Assembly (NCBI RefSeq): GCF_030295425.1
Contig: NZ_AP027081.1
Location: 558,001 to 622,000 of the forward strand
DNA from: Mesoterricola sediminis
GTDB taxonomy: Bacteria; Acidobacteriota; Holophagae; Holophagales; Holophagaceae
Length of the DNA: 64,000 nt
Direction: 5' to 3'
The notes under the pieces: generated by a model
What the model saw: the letters and a program-made list of their open reading frames with translations, nothing else
The model's database searches: none
What the model was told of the DNA's origin: nothing
Translations under genes and position numbers: made by a program
Part shown: positions 56,385 to 64,000 of the stretch, piece after piece
Numbering within the stretch: position 1 is the first letter of the stretch
Layout of the letters: every line of letters begins with the position of its first letter

Positions 56385-57602
56385 ATGACGGATCTGGATC
56401 GGGACGGCCGCCTTCTCTTCCTCACCCGCGCCCTGCGCATGGCCGCCTACGGCTTCCTGTCGGTGGTGCTCGTGCTGCACCTGGCGGCGCTGGGCTTCGG
56501 GCAGGGCCGCATCGGCCTGCTCCTGACCCTGACCCTGGCGGGGGACACCCTCATCTCCCTGCTGCTGACGACCCGGGCGGACCGCTGGGGCCGGCGGCGC
56601 ACCCTCGCCGGCGGGGCCCTCCTCATGGCCGGGGCCGGCGCGGCCTTCGCCCTCAGCGGGGATTTCTGGGTGCTCCTGGCCGCCGCCACCCTGGGGGTGC
56701 TCAGCCCCTCGGGGAACGAGGTGGGGCCCTTCCTGGCCATCGAACAGGCCTCCCTGGCCCAGGTCCTGCCGGGCCAGCGGCGCACCGCCGTCTTCGCCTG
56801 GTACAACCTGGCGGGCAGTTTCGCCACGGCCCTGGGGGCCCTCGCCGGCGGCTGGACGGCCCAGTTCCTCCAGGCGGGGGGCATGGCCCCGGTGGCCAGC
56901 TACCGGGTCCTGATCCTGGCCTACGGCGCCTGCGGTCTCCTGCTGGCGGGCCTGTTCCGGCGGGTCTCCCCGGCGGTGGAGGCCCCCCCGGCCGAGGTCC
57001 CCCGGGGTGGCCTGGGGCTGGGGCGGTCCCGGGGCACCGTCCTCCGCCTCTCGGCCCTCTTCTCCCTGGACGCCTTCGCCGGGGGCTTCGTCATCCAGAG
57101 CCTCGTGGCCTGGTGGTTCCACGCCCGCTTCGGCGTGCCGCCGGGGGTGCTCGGGTCCATCTTCTTCGGGGCCAACCTGCTGGCCGGGATCTCGGCCCTG
57201 CTCGCCGCCCGCATCGCGGACCGCATCGGGCTCCTCAACACGATGGTGTGCACCCACATCCCCTCCAACGTGCTCCTCATCCTGGTGCCGCTCATGCCCA
57301 CCCTCCCCCTGGCCGTGGCGGTCCTGCTGCTCCGGTTCTCCATCTCCCAGATGGACGTGCCGACCCGCCAGTCCTACACCATGGCGGTGGTGGACCCGGC
57401 GGAGCGCTCCGCGGCCGCGGGCGTCACGGGCATCGCCCGGACCACGGGGGCCTCCGTCGCCCCCGTCCTGGCGGGGCAGCTCATGGCCAGCCCGGCCCTG
57501 GGCGGCTTCGCCTTCATCCTGTCGGGCTCCCTCAAGATCGTGTACGACCTCCTCCTGTGGCGGAGCTTCCGCAGGTCCCAGGAGGGCGGTTCCGGGCGGT
57601 AG
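56385..57602 (+). CDS. major facilitator superfamily transporter
   Basis: A 405-residue membrane protein with about twelve hydrophobic helices. The MFS loop between helices 2 and 3 is present as RADRWGRRRTLAGG, and its repeat in the second half as ARIADRIGLLNTMV. Helix-5-region PSGNEVGPFLAIEQA and DVPTRQSYTMAVVDPAERSAAAG resemble uncharacterised MFS proteins rather than a known drug pump. Substrate unknown. It follows oxyR by 67 bases on the same strand and precedes the serine hydrolase by 25 bases, so it may be in a shared transcript. Start ATG 56385 begins the first cytoplasmic segment; the ribosome-binding site is weak. Confidence 0.88.
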   Translation: MTDLDRDGRLLFLTRALRMAAYGFLSVVLVLHLAALGFGQGRIGLLLTLTLAGDTLISLLLTTRADRWGRRRTLAGGALLMAGAGAAFALSGDFWVLLAAATLGVLSPSGNEVGPFLAIEQASLAQVLPGQRRTAVFAWYNLAGSFATALGALAGGWTAQFLQAGGMAPVASYRVLILAYGACGLLLAGLFRRVSPAVEAPPAEVPRGGLGLGRSRGTVLRLSALFSLDAFAGGFVIQSLVAWWFHARFGVPPGVLGSIFFGANLLAGISALLAARIADRIGLLNTMVCTHIPSNVLLILVPLMPTLPLAVAVLLLRFSISQMDVPTRQSYTMAVVDPAERSAAAGVTGIARTTGASVAPVLAGQLMASPALGGFAFILSGSLKIVYDLLLWRSFRRSQEGGSGR

Positions 57603-57627
57603 ACTGGGGCAACCCCCCGGAGTCCCC

Positions 57628-59712
57628 ATGCGCACCCTTCCCGCCGCCCTCCTCCTGGCCGTGCCGGCCCTGCTCTGCGCCCAGGGGGCCGATCCCGCGG
57701 GACGCTGGGAAGGGGCCATCGAGATCCCCGGGTCCCCCCTCCAGGTCCAGCTCGAGCTCGCGCAGGCGGCGGGCGCCTGGACCGGGCGCCTCTCCATCCC
57801 CCAGCAGGGCGCCAAGGACCTGGCCGTGGACCGCCTCCAGGTGGGGGGCGGGAAGGTGGCCTTCATCCTGCCGGGGATCCCCGGGGAGCCCGCCTTCCGG
57901 GGCGAGCTGGCCGCGGGTGGCCTCCAGGGCCAGTTCTCCCAGGGCGGACGGACCTTCCCCTTCCGCCTGGCGCGGGCCGGGGCCGCCGCCGACGCCGCGC
58001 GCAGGGTCCTGGAGGGGCTCGACGCGGAGATCGAGCGCATCCGGGCCGACTGGAAGGTGCCGGGGCTGTCGGTGGCCGTGGTCAAGGGCGGCGAGGTGGT
58101 GCTCGCCAAGGGCTACGGCCTGCGGGACACCGCCCGGAAGCTGCCGATGACCGCGGACACCCTGCTGGCCATCGGCTCCGTCACCAAGAGCTTCACCACC
58201 GCCGTGATGGCCTCCCTCGTGGACGAGGGCAGGCTGTCGTGGGAAAGCCCGGTCCGCACGTGGATCCCCTGGTTCCGCCTCCAGGATCCCGTCGCCACGG
58301 ACCGCATGACGCCCCTGGACCTGGTCACCCACCGCAGCGGCATGCCCCGGCACGACATGCTCTGGTACAACGCGTCCGCGAGCCGCGAGGACATGGTGCG
58401 CCGCCTGCGCCACCTGGAGCCCAACAAGGACTTCCGGACGGACTTCCAGTACAACAACGCCATGTTCCTCACCGCCGGCTACCTCACGGAGGTGGTGTCC
58501 GGGGCCGCCTGGGAGGAGAACGTCCGCGCGCGGGTCTTCCGCCCCCTGGGCATGGACCGGGCCAACTTCTCCGTGGCCGACTCCCGCAAGGACGCCGACT
58601 TCTCCGAGCCCTACGAGGAGGAGAAGGACGGTTCCATCCGCCTGGTGCCCATGCGCAACATCACCAACGTCGGCCCCGCGGGCGCCATCAACGCCTCCGC
58701 CCGGGAGATGGCCGCCTGGCTCAAGCTGCACCTGGGCGACGGCCGCGTCGGGGGCCGCCAGGTCCTGAGCCCGGCCAGCCTGACCTTCCTGCACACCCCC
58801 CGCATGCTCACGGGGGCCCCCCAGACCCAGCCCGAGGTGGTCCCCGGCGGCTACGCCCCGGGCTGGTTCACGGACGTCTACCGGGGCCACCTGCGGGTCT
58901 ACCACGGCGGCAACATCGACGGCTTCTCGGCCATGGCCATGCTCCTGCCCTCCGACGGCCTGGGCATCGTGGTCCTGGCCAACCTCGGCGGCACCGCGGC
59001 CCGGGACCTCCTCCCCCGCGTGATCATCGACCGGCTCCTGGGCCTGGAGGCCCGCGACTGGAGCGGCGAGGGCCTGGCCCAGAAGCGCGAGGCCCTGGCC
59101 AAGGCCCGGGAGGGCGAGGCGCGGAAGCGCATGGCCCGGAAGCCCGGCACCGCGCCCAGCCATCCCCTGGCCGACTACGCCGGGACCTACGAGCACCCCG
59201 GCTACGGGACCGCCACCGTGACCCTCGAGGGCGGCCGCCTCGTCCTGGCCTGCAACGGCATCCGCACCCCCTTCGAGCACTGGCACTACGACGTCTTCAA
59301 CGGCCTCAAGGCCGAGGATCCGGTCTTCGAGGACCAGAAGCTCCAGTTCCTCACGGGCCTGGACGGCGACATCGACGCCCTGGCCATGGGGCTGGAGCCC
59401 GCGGTGGCCCCCATCCGCTTCGTCCGGAAGGCGGAGGCGCGCCTCTCCGATCCCGCCTTCCTGGCGCGCTTCGAGGGCACGTACGTGCTGGGCAGCCAGA
59501 CCGAGGCCCGCGTCTTCCTGCGGGGCCAGGTGCTCTCCCTGGACGTGAAGGGCCAGGCCACCCGCGAGCTGGAGCCCCTGCGGGGCACCCGCTTCGCCAT
59601 CAAGGGCCTGCCGTCCTTCTTCGTGCAGTTCACCCTGCCCGGGGCGGGGCCCGCCACCGAGGTCCAGTTCGACCAGCCCAACGGGATCTTCACCGCGCCG
59701 CGGAAGCCGTAG
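57628..59712 (+). CDS. secreted serine hydrolase, class C beta-lactamase/DD-peptidase fold
   Basis: A 694-residue protein with a signal peptide (about 1-18). Residues 20-118 form an extra N-terminal beta-rich domain. The hydrolase domain (about 130-470) has S184-x-x-K187 (GSVTKSF), a Y-N-N triad element (FQYNNAMF) and the third motif HGG (VYHGGNIDGF). A C-terminal DUF3471-like module follows (from about 510, HPLADYAGTYEHPGYGTATV). This family includes Pab87-like peptidases and esterases; beta-lactam hydrolysis is not implied. It should act in the periplasm or outside. ATG 57628 is preceded by CGGAG. A pair of hairpins lies directly after the stop. Confidence 0.88.
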   Translation: MRTLPAALLLAVPALLCAQGADPAGRWEGAIEIPGSPLQVQLELAQAAGAWTGRLSIPQQGAKDLAVDRLQVGGGKVAFILPGIPGEPAFRGELAAGGLQGQFSQGGRTFPFRLARAGAAADAARRVLEGLDAEIERIRADWKVPGLSVAVVKGGEVVLAKGYGLRDTARKLPMTADTLLAIGSVTKSFTTAVMASLVDEGRLSWESPVRTWIPWFRLQDPVATDRMTPLDLVTHRSGMPRHDMLWYNASASREDMVRRLRHLEPNKDFRTDFQYNNAMFLTAGYLTEVVSGAAWEENVRARVFRPLGMDRANFSVADSRKDADFSEPYEEEKDGSIRLVPMRNITNVGPAGAINASAREMAAWLKLHLGDGRVGGRQVLSPASLTFLHTPRMLTGAPQTQPEVVPGGYAPGWFTDVYRGHLRVYHGGNIDGFSAMAMLLPSDGLGIVVLANLGGTAARDLLPRVIIDRLLGLEARDWSGEGLAQKREALAKAREGEARKRMARKPGTAPSHPLADYAGTYEHPGYGTATVTLEGGRLVLACNGIRTPFEHWHYDVFNGLKAEDPVFEDQKLQFLTGLDGDIDALAMGLEPAVAPIRFVRKAEARLSDPAFLARFEGTYVLGSQTEARVFLRGQVLSLDVKGQATRELEPLRGTRFAIKGLPSFFVQFTLPGAGPATEVQFDQPNGIFTAPRKP

Positions 59713-59743
59713 GGGGAGGTCCCTCCCCGCGCGGAACCCGCGC
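59713..59743. terminator. two tandem hairpins between convergent genes
   Basis: GGGGAGG-TC-CCTCCCC (59713-59728) starts at the base after the hydrolase stop, and GCGCGG-AAC-CCGCGC (59729-59743) follows at once. They lie in the 61-base gap between the hydrolase and the convergent glycosyltransferase gene. No T-run is present, but GC-rich hairpins alone are common at gene ends here. Confidence 0.5.
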
Positions 59744-59773
59744 ACCGCGCCTTCGCGGAACGCGGCGGCGGGC

Positions 59774-60997
59774 TCAGCCCGCCTCGGCCACCCAGCGCCG
59801 GAAGGCGGGCAACGTGACGCCGGGCGAGAACCGCGCCTGGCAGGCCTCGTGGGCCCGCCAGCGCAGGCGCTCCGCCTCGCCGTCGGGCAACCGGAAGGCG
59901 GCGACGAGGGCTTCGGCCAGGGCCACCGGGGAATGGGGGGCCACGCACCACCCGAACTCGCCTCCGGCCAGGATCTCCCAGGGGCCGCCGTGGTCCGGCC
60001 CCACGAGCAGCATGCCCGCCGCGGCCGCCTCCGGGAAGACCAGGCCGAAGGGCTCGTCCCAGGGCAGGAAGGCGAACACATCGCAGGCCCTCCGCAGGTC
60101 GGCGAGGCGGTCGGCGGGCAGGAAACCATGGAAGGTGACCCGGTCCCGGAGGCCCAGCTCCAGGGCCAGCGCCTCCAGGGCCGCCCGCTGGGATCCGTCC
60201 CCCACCACGTGGAGGCGGGGCATGGGTCCCAGGCGCGCGAGGGCCAGGCGGAAGCCCCGGAGCACCGTCTCCACGTTCTTCAACAGCTCCAGGCGGGTCT
60301 GGACCATCACCTGGAGGCCGGTGCGGTCGATGCCCGGCAGATGGGGCGCCGGCGCCAGCCCCACGGCGGGGTAGAGGACCTCGGCCTGGCGACCACCGTA
60401 GGCCGACGAGACGCTCGTTCGGGTGTAGGCGCTGTTGGCGGCGATGGCGCCCAGGGCGGCGACACCCTCCTGGTCGAAGCCCAGGCGCCGGGCCCAGAAG
60501 GGACCGCCGCGCGCGTCGCGCCCCAGGTCCCGCCGCAGGGCGCGGATCAGCGGCTGCTGGGCGGCGAGGAGGCCGGCCCGCGAGGCCTCCAGCAGCCGGC
60601 GGTTGGTTTGCCGGGGGTAGAGGCCCCGGGGCGGCTCGTGGCAGTACCAGAGCTTCCGGGCCGGGGTGTCCAGCGCGCCCAGGAGGGCCGGGGCCGGAGG
60701 GTTGTGGGCCAGCACCACGTCGGGCGCCAGGCGCCGGAGGGTGGCCTCCACCCGCCCCGCCAGCCTGGCCAACCGGGCCCGCCGGTCCAGCAGGAAGGGG
60801 AAGTCCGTCCAGTGCCGCCGGGGGACCTGGTGGAAGGGGAGGCCGTCCAGGGCGGGGCCCCAGGTGGCCGCGTCGACCTCCAGGGCGACGAGGTGGACGT
60901 CGACGCCCGCCGTCCGCAGGTCCCGGGCCTGGGCCAGGGCGAGGGCCTCGGCCCCGCCCCACGTCTTGAATCCCCGGTGCAGGATGACTGCCCGCAT
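59774..60997 (-). CDS. GT4-type glycosyltransferase
   Basis: A 407-residue GT-B fold glycosyltransferase. The N-terminal acceptor lobe has HRGFKTWGGAEALALAQARDL (split here as HRGFKTWGGAEA and on), and the C-terminal donor lobe has LLKNVETVLRGF, LHVVGDGSQRAAL, VTFHGFLP and the E-x7-E motif in EPFGLVFPEAAAAG. It probably adds a sugar from a nucleotide donor during cell-surface polysaccharide or lipopolysaccharide assembly. Start ATG 60997 follows GGGAGGTG. It is divergent from a flippase-like gene, and the pair suggests a small polysaccharide locus. Donor and acceptor are unknown. Confidence 0.88.
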   Translation of the reverse strand: MRAVILHRGFKTWGGAEALALAQARDLRTAGVDVHLVALEVDAATWGPALDGLPFHQVPRRHWTDFPFLLDRRARLARLAGRVEATLRRLAPDVVLAHNPPAPALLGALDTPARKLWYCHEPPRGLYPRQTNRRLLEASRAGLLAAQQPLIRALRRDLGRDARGGPFWARRLGFDQEGVAALGAIAANSAYTRTSVSSAYGGRQAEVLYPAVGLAPAPHLPGIDRTGLQVMVQTRLELLKNVETVLRGFRLALARLGPMPRLHVVGDGSQRAALEALALELGLRDRVTFHGFLPADRLADLRRACDVFAFLPWDEPFGLVFPEAAAAGMLLVGPDHGGPWEILAGGEFGWCVAPHSPVALAEALVAAFRLPDGEAERLRWRAHEACQARFSPGVTLPAFRRWVAEAG

Positions 60998-61146
60998 GCG
61001 CACCTCCCTCGCGGGACAGGGGTGCGGCGAGGCCCCGGGGGGCTCCGGGCGCCGCCCAAGCGCGCGCCGGCCCCGGCGAACGGCGGATCCGCGGGGGCCG
61101 GCGCCGGGCAAGCATAGTAACATGAGGGTTTGGTCCGGAGGTTCCC
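60998..61146. promoter_or_regulatory. divergent promoter region of glycosyltransferase and flippase-like genes
   Basis: A 149-base gap. The only AT-rich patch is AGCATAGTAACATG (61111-61124), with CATAGT as a candidate -10 for the rightward gene. GGAGG at 61137-61141 is the ribosome-binding site for a CTG start at 61147. An ATG at 61122 is out of frame with the flippase-like gene. Confidence 0.4.
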
Positions 61147-62427
61147 CTGCGCATCCGCAGCATTCTCGCCTTCTGGCTGCCCCTGGCGGCCACCTGGCTC
61201 ATGATGTCCGTCGAGGGACCCTACCTGTCGGCCGTGGTGGCCCGGCTGGGCGCCCCGGTGATCAACCTGGCCGCCTTCGGCCTCGCCTTCAGCCTCGCGT
61301 GGCTGGCCGAGTCGCCCATCATCATGCTCCTGTCCGCCTCCACCGCCCTGGCCCAGGACCGGCCCAGCTTCCTGGCCCTGCGCCGCTTCGCGGGCCTGCT
61401 CAACGCGGGCGTGACGGCCCTCCTGGTGCTCATCGTCCTGCCGCCGGTGTTCGCCTTCCTCGCCCTGCGGGTCATGGGCCTGCCCGAGGCGGTGGCCGGC
61501 CTGGCCCACGGCGCCACCCTGCTCCTCCTTCCCTGGCCGGCGGCCATCGGCATCCGCCGGTTCTACCAGGGGCTCCTGGTGCGGCGCGGCCATACGGGCC
61601 GGGTGGCCTCGGGGACCCTGGTGCGCCTGGCAGCCATGTCCGTGACCGCCGCCGCCCTGGCCGCCTTCACCCGCCTGCCCGGGGCCTGGATCGGGGCCCT
61701 GGCCCTCAGCGCCGGCGTGGTGGGGGAGGCCGCGGCCGCCCGGTACATGGCCCGTCATGCGGTGCGGGACCTGCTGGCCGCCGCCGGCGGCGCGGAGCCC
61801 CCCCTGGGGGAACTCGCCCGCTTCTACTTCCCCCTGGCCCTCACCTCCATGCTGTCCATGTCGGTGGGGCCCATCCTCATCCTGTTCATGGGCCGGGGGG
61901 CGGATCCCGTTCCCTGTCTGGCCGCGTGGCCCGTGGTCCAGGCCTTCAATTTCTTCTTCCGGAGCGGTGGCGTGGCCTTCCAGGAGGTGGGCGTGGCCCT
62001 TAAGGCGCCCGGGGGCGGGCCCTCGCCCCAGGTGCGGCGCGCGGCGGGCCTGCTGGCCTGCGCCGCCACGGGGCTCCTGGCCCTCCTCGCCTTCACGCCC
62101 CTGGCCCGGGTGTGGTTCCTGCGGATCCTGGGCCTGGAGCCCGCCCTGCTGCCCTTCGTGCTCGTTCCCACCCGCCTGCTCCTGGCCTACCCGGCCCTGG
62201 AATACGCGCTGAGCTGGCAGCGGGCCCGGTTCATCCTCGCCCGCCGGACCCGGCCCATCACCGAGGCCACCGCCCTGGAGATCGCCGGCCTGGCCCTGGC
62301 CATGTCCGTCCTGGTGCTGGGCTTCGGCTGGCGCGGCACCCTGGCGGCGGCCCTGGCCCTGACCCTGGGCCGGCTCCTGGCCTGCGCGCACCTTCGCCTG
62401 CGCCGTCCCCTCGCCGAGGTCGCCTGA
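61147..62427 (+). CDS. polysaccharide/MATE-like membrane flippase, probable CTG start
   Basis: A 426-residue protein with about twelve hydrophobic helices, resembling polytopic exporters of the MOP (MATE/Wzx-like) superfamily. The first ATG in frame (61201) would cut off a hydrophobic helix (ILAFWLPLAATWLMM) that looks like its first transmembrane segment. In frame upstream there is no ATG, GTG or TTG before a stop at 61123, but CTG at 61147 lies 5 bases after GGAGG. A CTG start is therefore proposed. It is divergent from the GT4 glycosyltransferase, so export of a lipid-linked sugar is a reasonable guess. Superfamily assignment is by overall pattern only. Confidence 0.7.
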   Translation: MRIRSILAFWLPLAATWLMMSVEGPYLSAVVARLGAPVINLAAFGLAFSLAWLAESPIIMLLSASTALAQDRPSFLALRRFAGLLNAGVTALLVLIVLPPVFAFLALRVMGLPEAVAGLAHGATLLLLPWPAAIGIRRFYQGLLVRRGHTGRVASGTLVRLAAMSVTAAALAAFTRLPGAWIGALALSAGVVGEAAAARYMARHAVRDLLAAAGGAEPPLGELARFYFPLALTSMLSMSVGPILILFMGRGADPVPCLAAWPVVQAFNFFFRSGGVAFQEVGVALKAPGGGPSPQVRRAAGLLACAATGLLALLAFTPLARVWFLRILGLEPALLPFVLVPTRLLLAYPALEYALSWQRARFILARRTRPITEATALEIAGLALAMSVLVLGFGWRGTLAAALALTLGRLLACAHLRLRRPLAEVA

Positions 62428-62464
62428 CCCGAAGGCGGCCTCAGCCGGGTCGGCCCTTCATGGT

Positions 62465-62503
62465 TTTCCCCGGCCCCGCGGCGGGCCGCGGGAACCGGGG
62501 AAA
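62465..62503. terminator. long bidirectional terminator hairpin
   Basis: TTTCCCCGG and CCGGGGAAA (9 pairs) enclose CCCGCGGC-GG-GCCGCGGG (8 pairs), separated by a one-versus-two-base internal loop. The hairpin lies midway between the convergent flippase-like and efflux genes. The T's at one foot and A's at the other give a partial U-tract on each strand, so it can end transcripts from both sides. Confidence 0.65.
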
Positions 62504-62521
62504 GGTCGGGGACCTGGGCCG

Positions 62522-63895
62522 TCAGATCTGGCCGGCCAGGGCCTTGTACAGGGCCACCTGGTTCACCTTGGCGGCGAGGCGGGTGGCGACGAGGCCCTGC
62601 TGGGCCGCATAGAGCGACCGCTGGGCGACGAGCACGTTCAGGTAGCCGTCCAGCCCCGCTTTGTAGCGGAGGTCGGAGAGCTCGTAGGCCTTCTGGAGGG
62701 CCGTGACCAGGGCCTGCTGGGCGTCCACCTGCTCCACGAGGGCGGCTCGGCGGGCGAGGCCGTCGGCCACATCCCGGAAGCCGGCCTGGATGGCACCTTC
62801 ATACTGGGCCAGGGCCATGTCCCGCCCGGCCTTGGCTGCGTCCACCCCGGCGATCAGGGAGCCGCCGGCGAAGATGGGGCTCACGATCTGGGGCGCGAAG
62901 CTCCAGGTGCGGGTGCCCGACCCGAAGAGGTCGGAGACGGAGGGGCTGAGGGTGCCGATGCCCGCCGTGAGGCTCACCCGGGGGAAGAAGGCGGCCCGGG
63001 CCGCGCCGATGTTGGCGTTGGCGGCCATGAGCTGGTATTCCGCGGCGCGGATGTCGGGCCGGCGGAGCAGGACCTGGGAGGGCAGGCCCGCGGGCACGTC
63101 CTTGAAGTCGCCGGCGGCGTCCAGCCCCTGGGGCAGCAGGTCCTGGGGGACCTTGCCGCCGGCCAGGAGTTCGAGGGCATTGCCGTCGGCGGCCACCTGA
63201 CCCTTCAAGCGGGCCAGGTCGGCCCGGGCGGCTTCCACCTGGCTTTCCGCCTGGCGCAGGTCCAGGTCGGAGGCCAGGCCCGCCGCGTTGCGCGCCTTGA
63301 TCATGTCGAAGGTGCCCTTCTGGGTCTCCCAGGTGCCCTGGGCCAGGCGCAGGTTCTCCTGGTCGGCGGCCAGGGTCAGCCAGGCCTGGGCCGTGGCGGA
63401 CACCAGGGAAAGCCGGGCGGCTTCCCGGGCCTGCTCGGTGGCCAGGAACTGGGCGAGGGCCTGGTCCTTGAGGCTGCGGAGGCGGCCGAAGAAGTCGATC
63501 TCCCAGGAGAGGATGCCGAACTGGACGCTGTCCTGCTCGACGTACTTCGCCGTGCCGTTGTTCAGCTTCTCCGGCAGACGGTACTTGTCCCCGCTGGCCA
63601 TGACGCCGGCGCTGGGCCACACGGCCCCGCGCTGGATGCGGTAGGCCGCCTGGACCCGCTCCACGTTGAAGCTGGCGGCGCGCAGGTCCCGGTTGTTGGC
63701 CAGGGCCTGGCGGATGACGCCCTGGAGGCCGGGGGCGGTGAAGAAGGAGGTCCAGGGCACCTCGGGCGTCTCGGCGGCGGCCCCCGCGCCGGGGAAGGCG
63801 GCGGGGACGGGCGCGGCGGGACGGGTGTAGCGGGGGGCCAGGTTGCAGCCCACGAGGAGCAGGCCCAGGAGGGGAAGGAGGGGTGTCGCGCGCAT
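62522..63895 (-). CDS. RND efflux outer-membrane lipoprotein, NodT/OprM family
   Basis: A 457-residue TolC-like channel. A lipoprotein signal peptide ends with C17 (LLLVGCNLAP), the usual start of NodT-type proteins (P-x-Y-x-R-P follows). The two OEP repeats are visible: WEIDFFGRLRSLKDQALAQ and LGLASDLD-type turns in the first half, RRPDIRAAEYQLMAANANIGAARAAFFP in the second, ending with the coiled LRYKAGLDGYLNVLVAQRSLY. It forms the exit duct of a tripartite pump. The gene starts one base after the stop of an RND permease gene, so they form one operon read leftwards. Confidence 0.93.
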   Translation of the reverse strand: MRATPLLPLLGLLLVGCNLAPRYTRPAAPVPAAFPGAGAAAETPEVPWTSFFTAPGLQGVIRQALANNRDLRAASFNVERVQAAYRIQRGAVWPSAGVMASGDKYRLPEKLNNGTAKYVEQDSVQFGILSWEIDFFGRLRSLKDQALAQFLATEQAREAARLSLVSATAQAWLTLAADQENLRLAQGTWETQKGTFDMIKARNAAGLASDLDLRQAESQVEAARADLARLKGQVAADGNALELLAGGKVPQDLLPQGLDAAGDFKDVPAGLPSQVLLRRPDIRAAEYQLMAANANIGAARAAFFPRVSLTAGIGTLSPSVSDLFGSGTRTWSFAPQIVSPIFAGGSLIAGVDAAKAGRDMALAQYEGAIQAGFRDVADGLARRAALVEQVDAQQALVTALQKAYELSDLRYKAGLDGYLNVLVAQRSLYAAQQGLVATRLAAKVNQVALYKALAGQI

Positions 63896-63896
63896 G

Positions 63897-64000
63897 TCAG
63901 GCCTCCTCCGCCGCCGGCGCCTGCTTCTTCCTTCCGAAGAACTGCACGACCAGCACGTAGAACAGGGGGATGAAGAAGATCGCCAGGAAGGTGGCGGTGA
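63897..64000 (-). CDS. RND efflux permease, C-terminal end (partial)
   Basis: Only the last 34 codons are in the window, the gene running off the right edge. They read TATFLAIFFIPLFYVLVVQFF followed by a basic and acidic tail (GRKKQAPAAEEA). This is the last transmembrane helix of HAE1-type RND pumps. The TGA at 63897-63899 is one base from the ATG of the channel gene, so they are co-transcribed. The adaptor gene would lie further right. Confidence 0.8.
   Translation of the reverse strand, partial: TATFLAIFFIPLFYVLVVQFFGRKKQAPAAEEA

Overview
The window is one continuous stretch of very GC-rich, gene-dense bacterial DNA with short intergenic gaps and clearly Gram-negative content: an outer-membrane efflux lipoprotein, a DUF5916 barrel protein and an RND pump. 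High GC, a DUF5916 protein, four-domain UvrA, heme-c sensor kinase and large paralogous receptor set fit an acidobacterium of the Holophagae type (Geothrix/Holophaga/Mesoterricola-like). This is an inference from gene content; a myxobacterial or other deltaproteobacterial-type genome is the main alternative. No rRNA, tRNA or CRISPR array was seen.

Layout. 1-3019: end of a DUF5916 gene, a class-3-type aldehyde dehydrogenase and a membrane-anchored HPt protein. 3335-24819: about 21 kb of chemotaxis genes in three transcription blocks. Block A is short receptor-like protein, cheY, STAS, cheA, mcp, cheW. Block B is mcp, cheW. Block C repeats block A about 9,982 bases downstream, has two mcp genes in a row, and continues cheW, cheR, cheB, a receiver plus degenerate kinase gene, cheD. 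A SHOCT-domain gene on the other strand separates B and C. 24837-35034: a double-length UvrA, an acyltransferase, purL and a DMT transporter. 35223-43032: a heme-c-type hybrid sensor kinase, a large SNF2-type helicase and a GH13 enzyme. 43151-51839: kdpFABCDE on the minus strand with a coupled DMT transporter gene. 51947-56317: a peroxide defence cassette, ahpC, ahpF and oxyR, split by an IS5-family element. 56385-64000: an MFS transporter, a serine hydrolase, a GT4 glycosyltransferase, a flippase-like membrane protein and the start of an efflux operon (NodT-type channel and the last codons of an RND permease).

How the genes work together. The chemotaxis genes supply a complete signalling and adaptation set (receptors, CheA, CheW, CheY, CheR, CheB, CheD), with two CheA kinases that share an almost identical catalytic core but differ around their N-terminal third. 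Adaptation enzymes occur only once, at the end of block C. The short receptor-like protein before each cheY has no sensor domain but carries a CheZ-like D-x3-Q motif and an acidic, aromatic C-terminus, so it may act on CheY-P. Kdp is a high-affinity potassium pump with its own two-component regulator and a phased repeat array upstream of kdpF. AhpC/AhpF remove peroxide; OxyR and a Fur/PerR-like palindrome before ahpC are the likely control points.

The most unusual points are the mosaic tandem duplication of the che block, the CheZ-like feature of the short receptors, the histidine-less kinase between cheB and cheD, the four-ATPase UvrA, a palindrome shared by the che block C and purL promoter regions, and the IS element that sits exactly on the ahpF stop codon.
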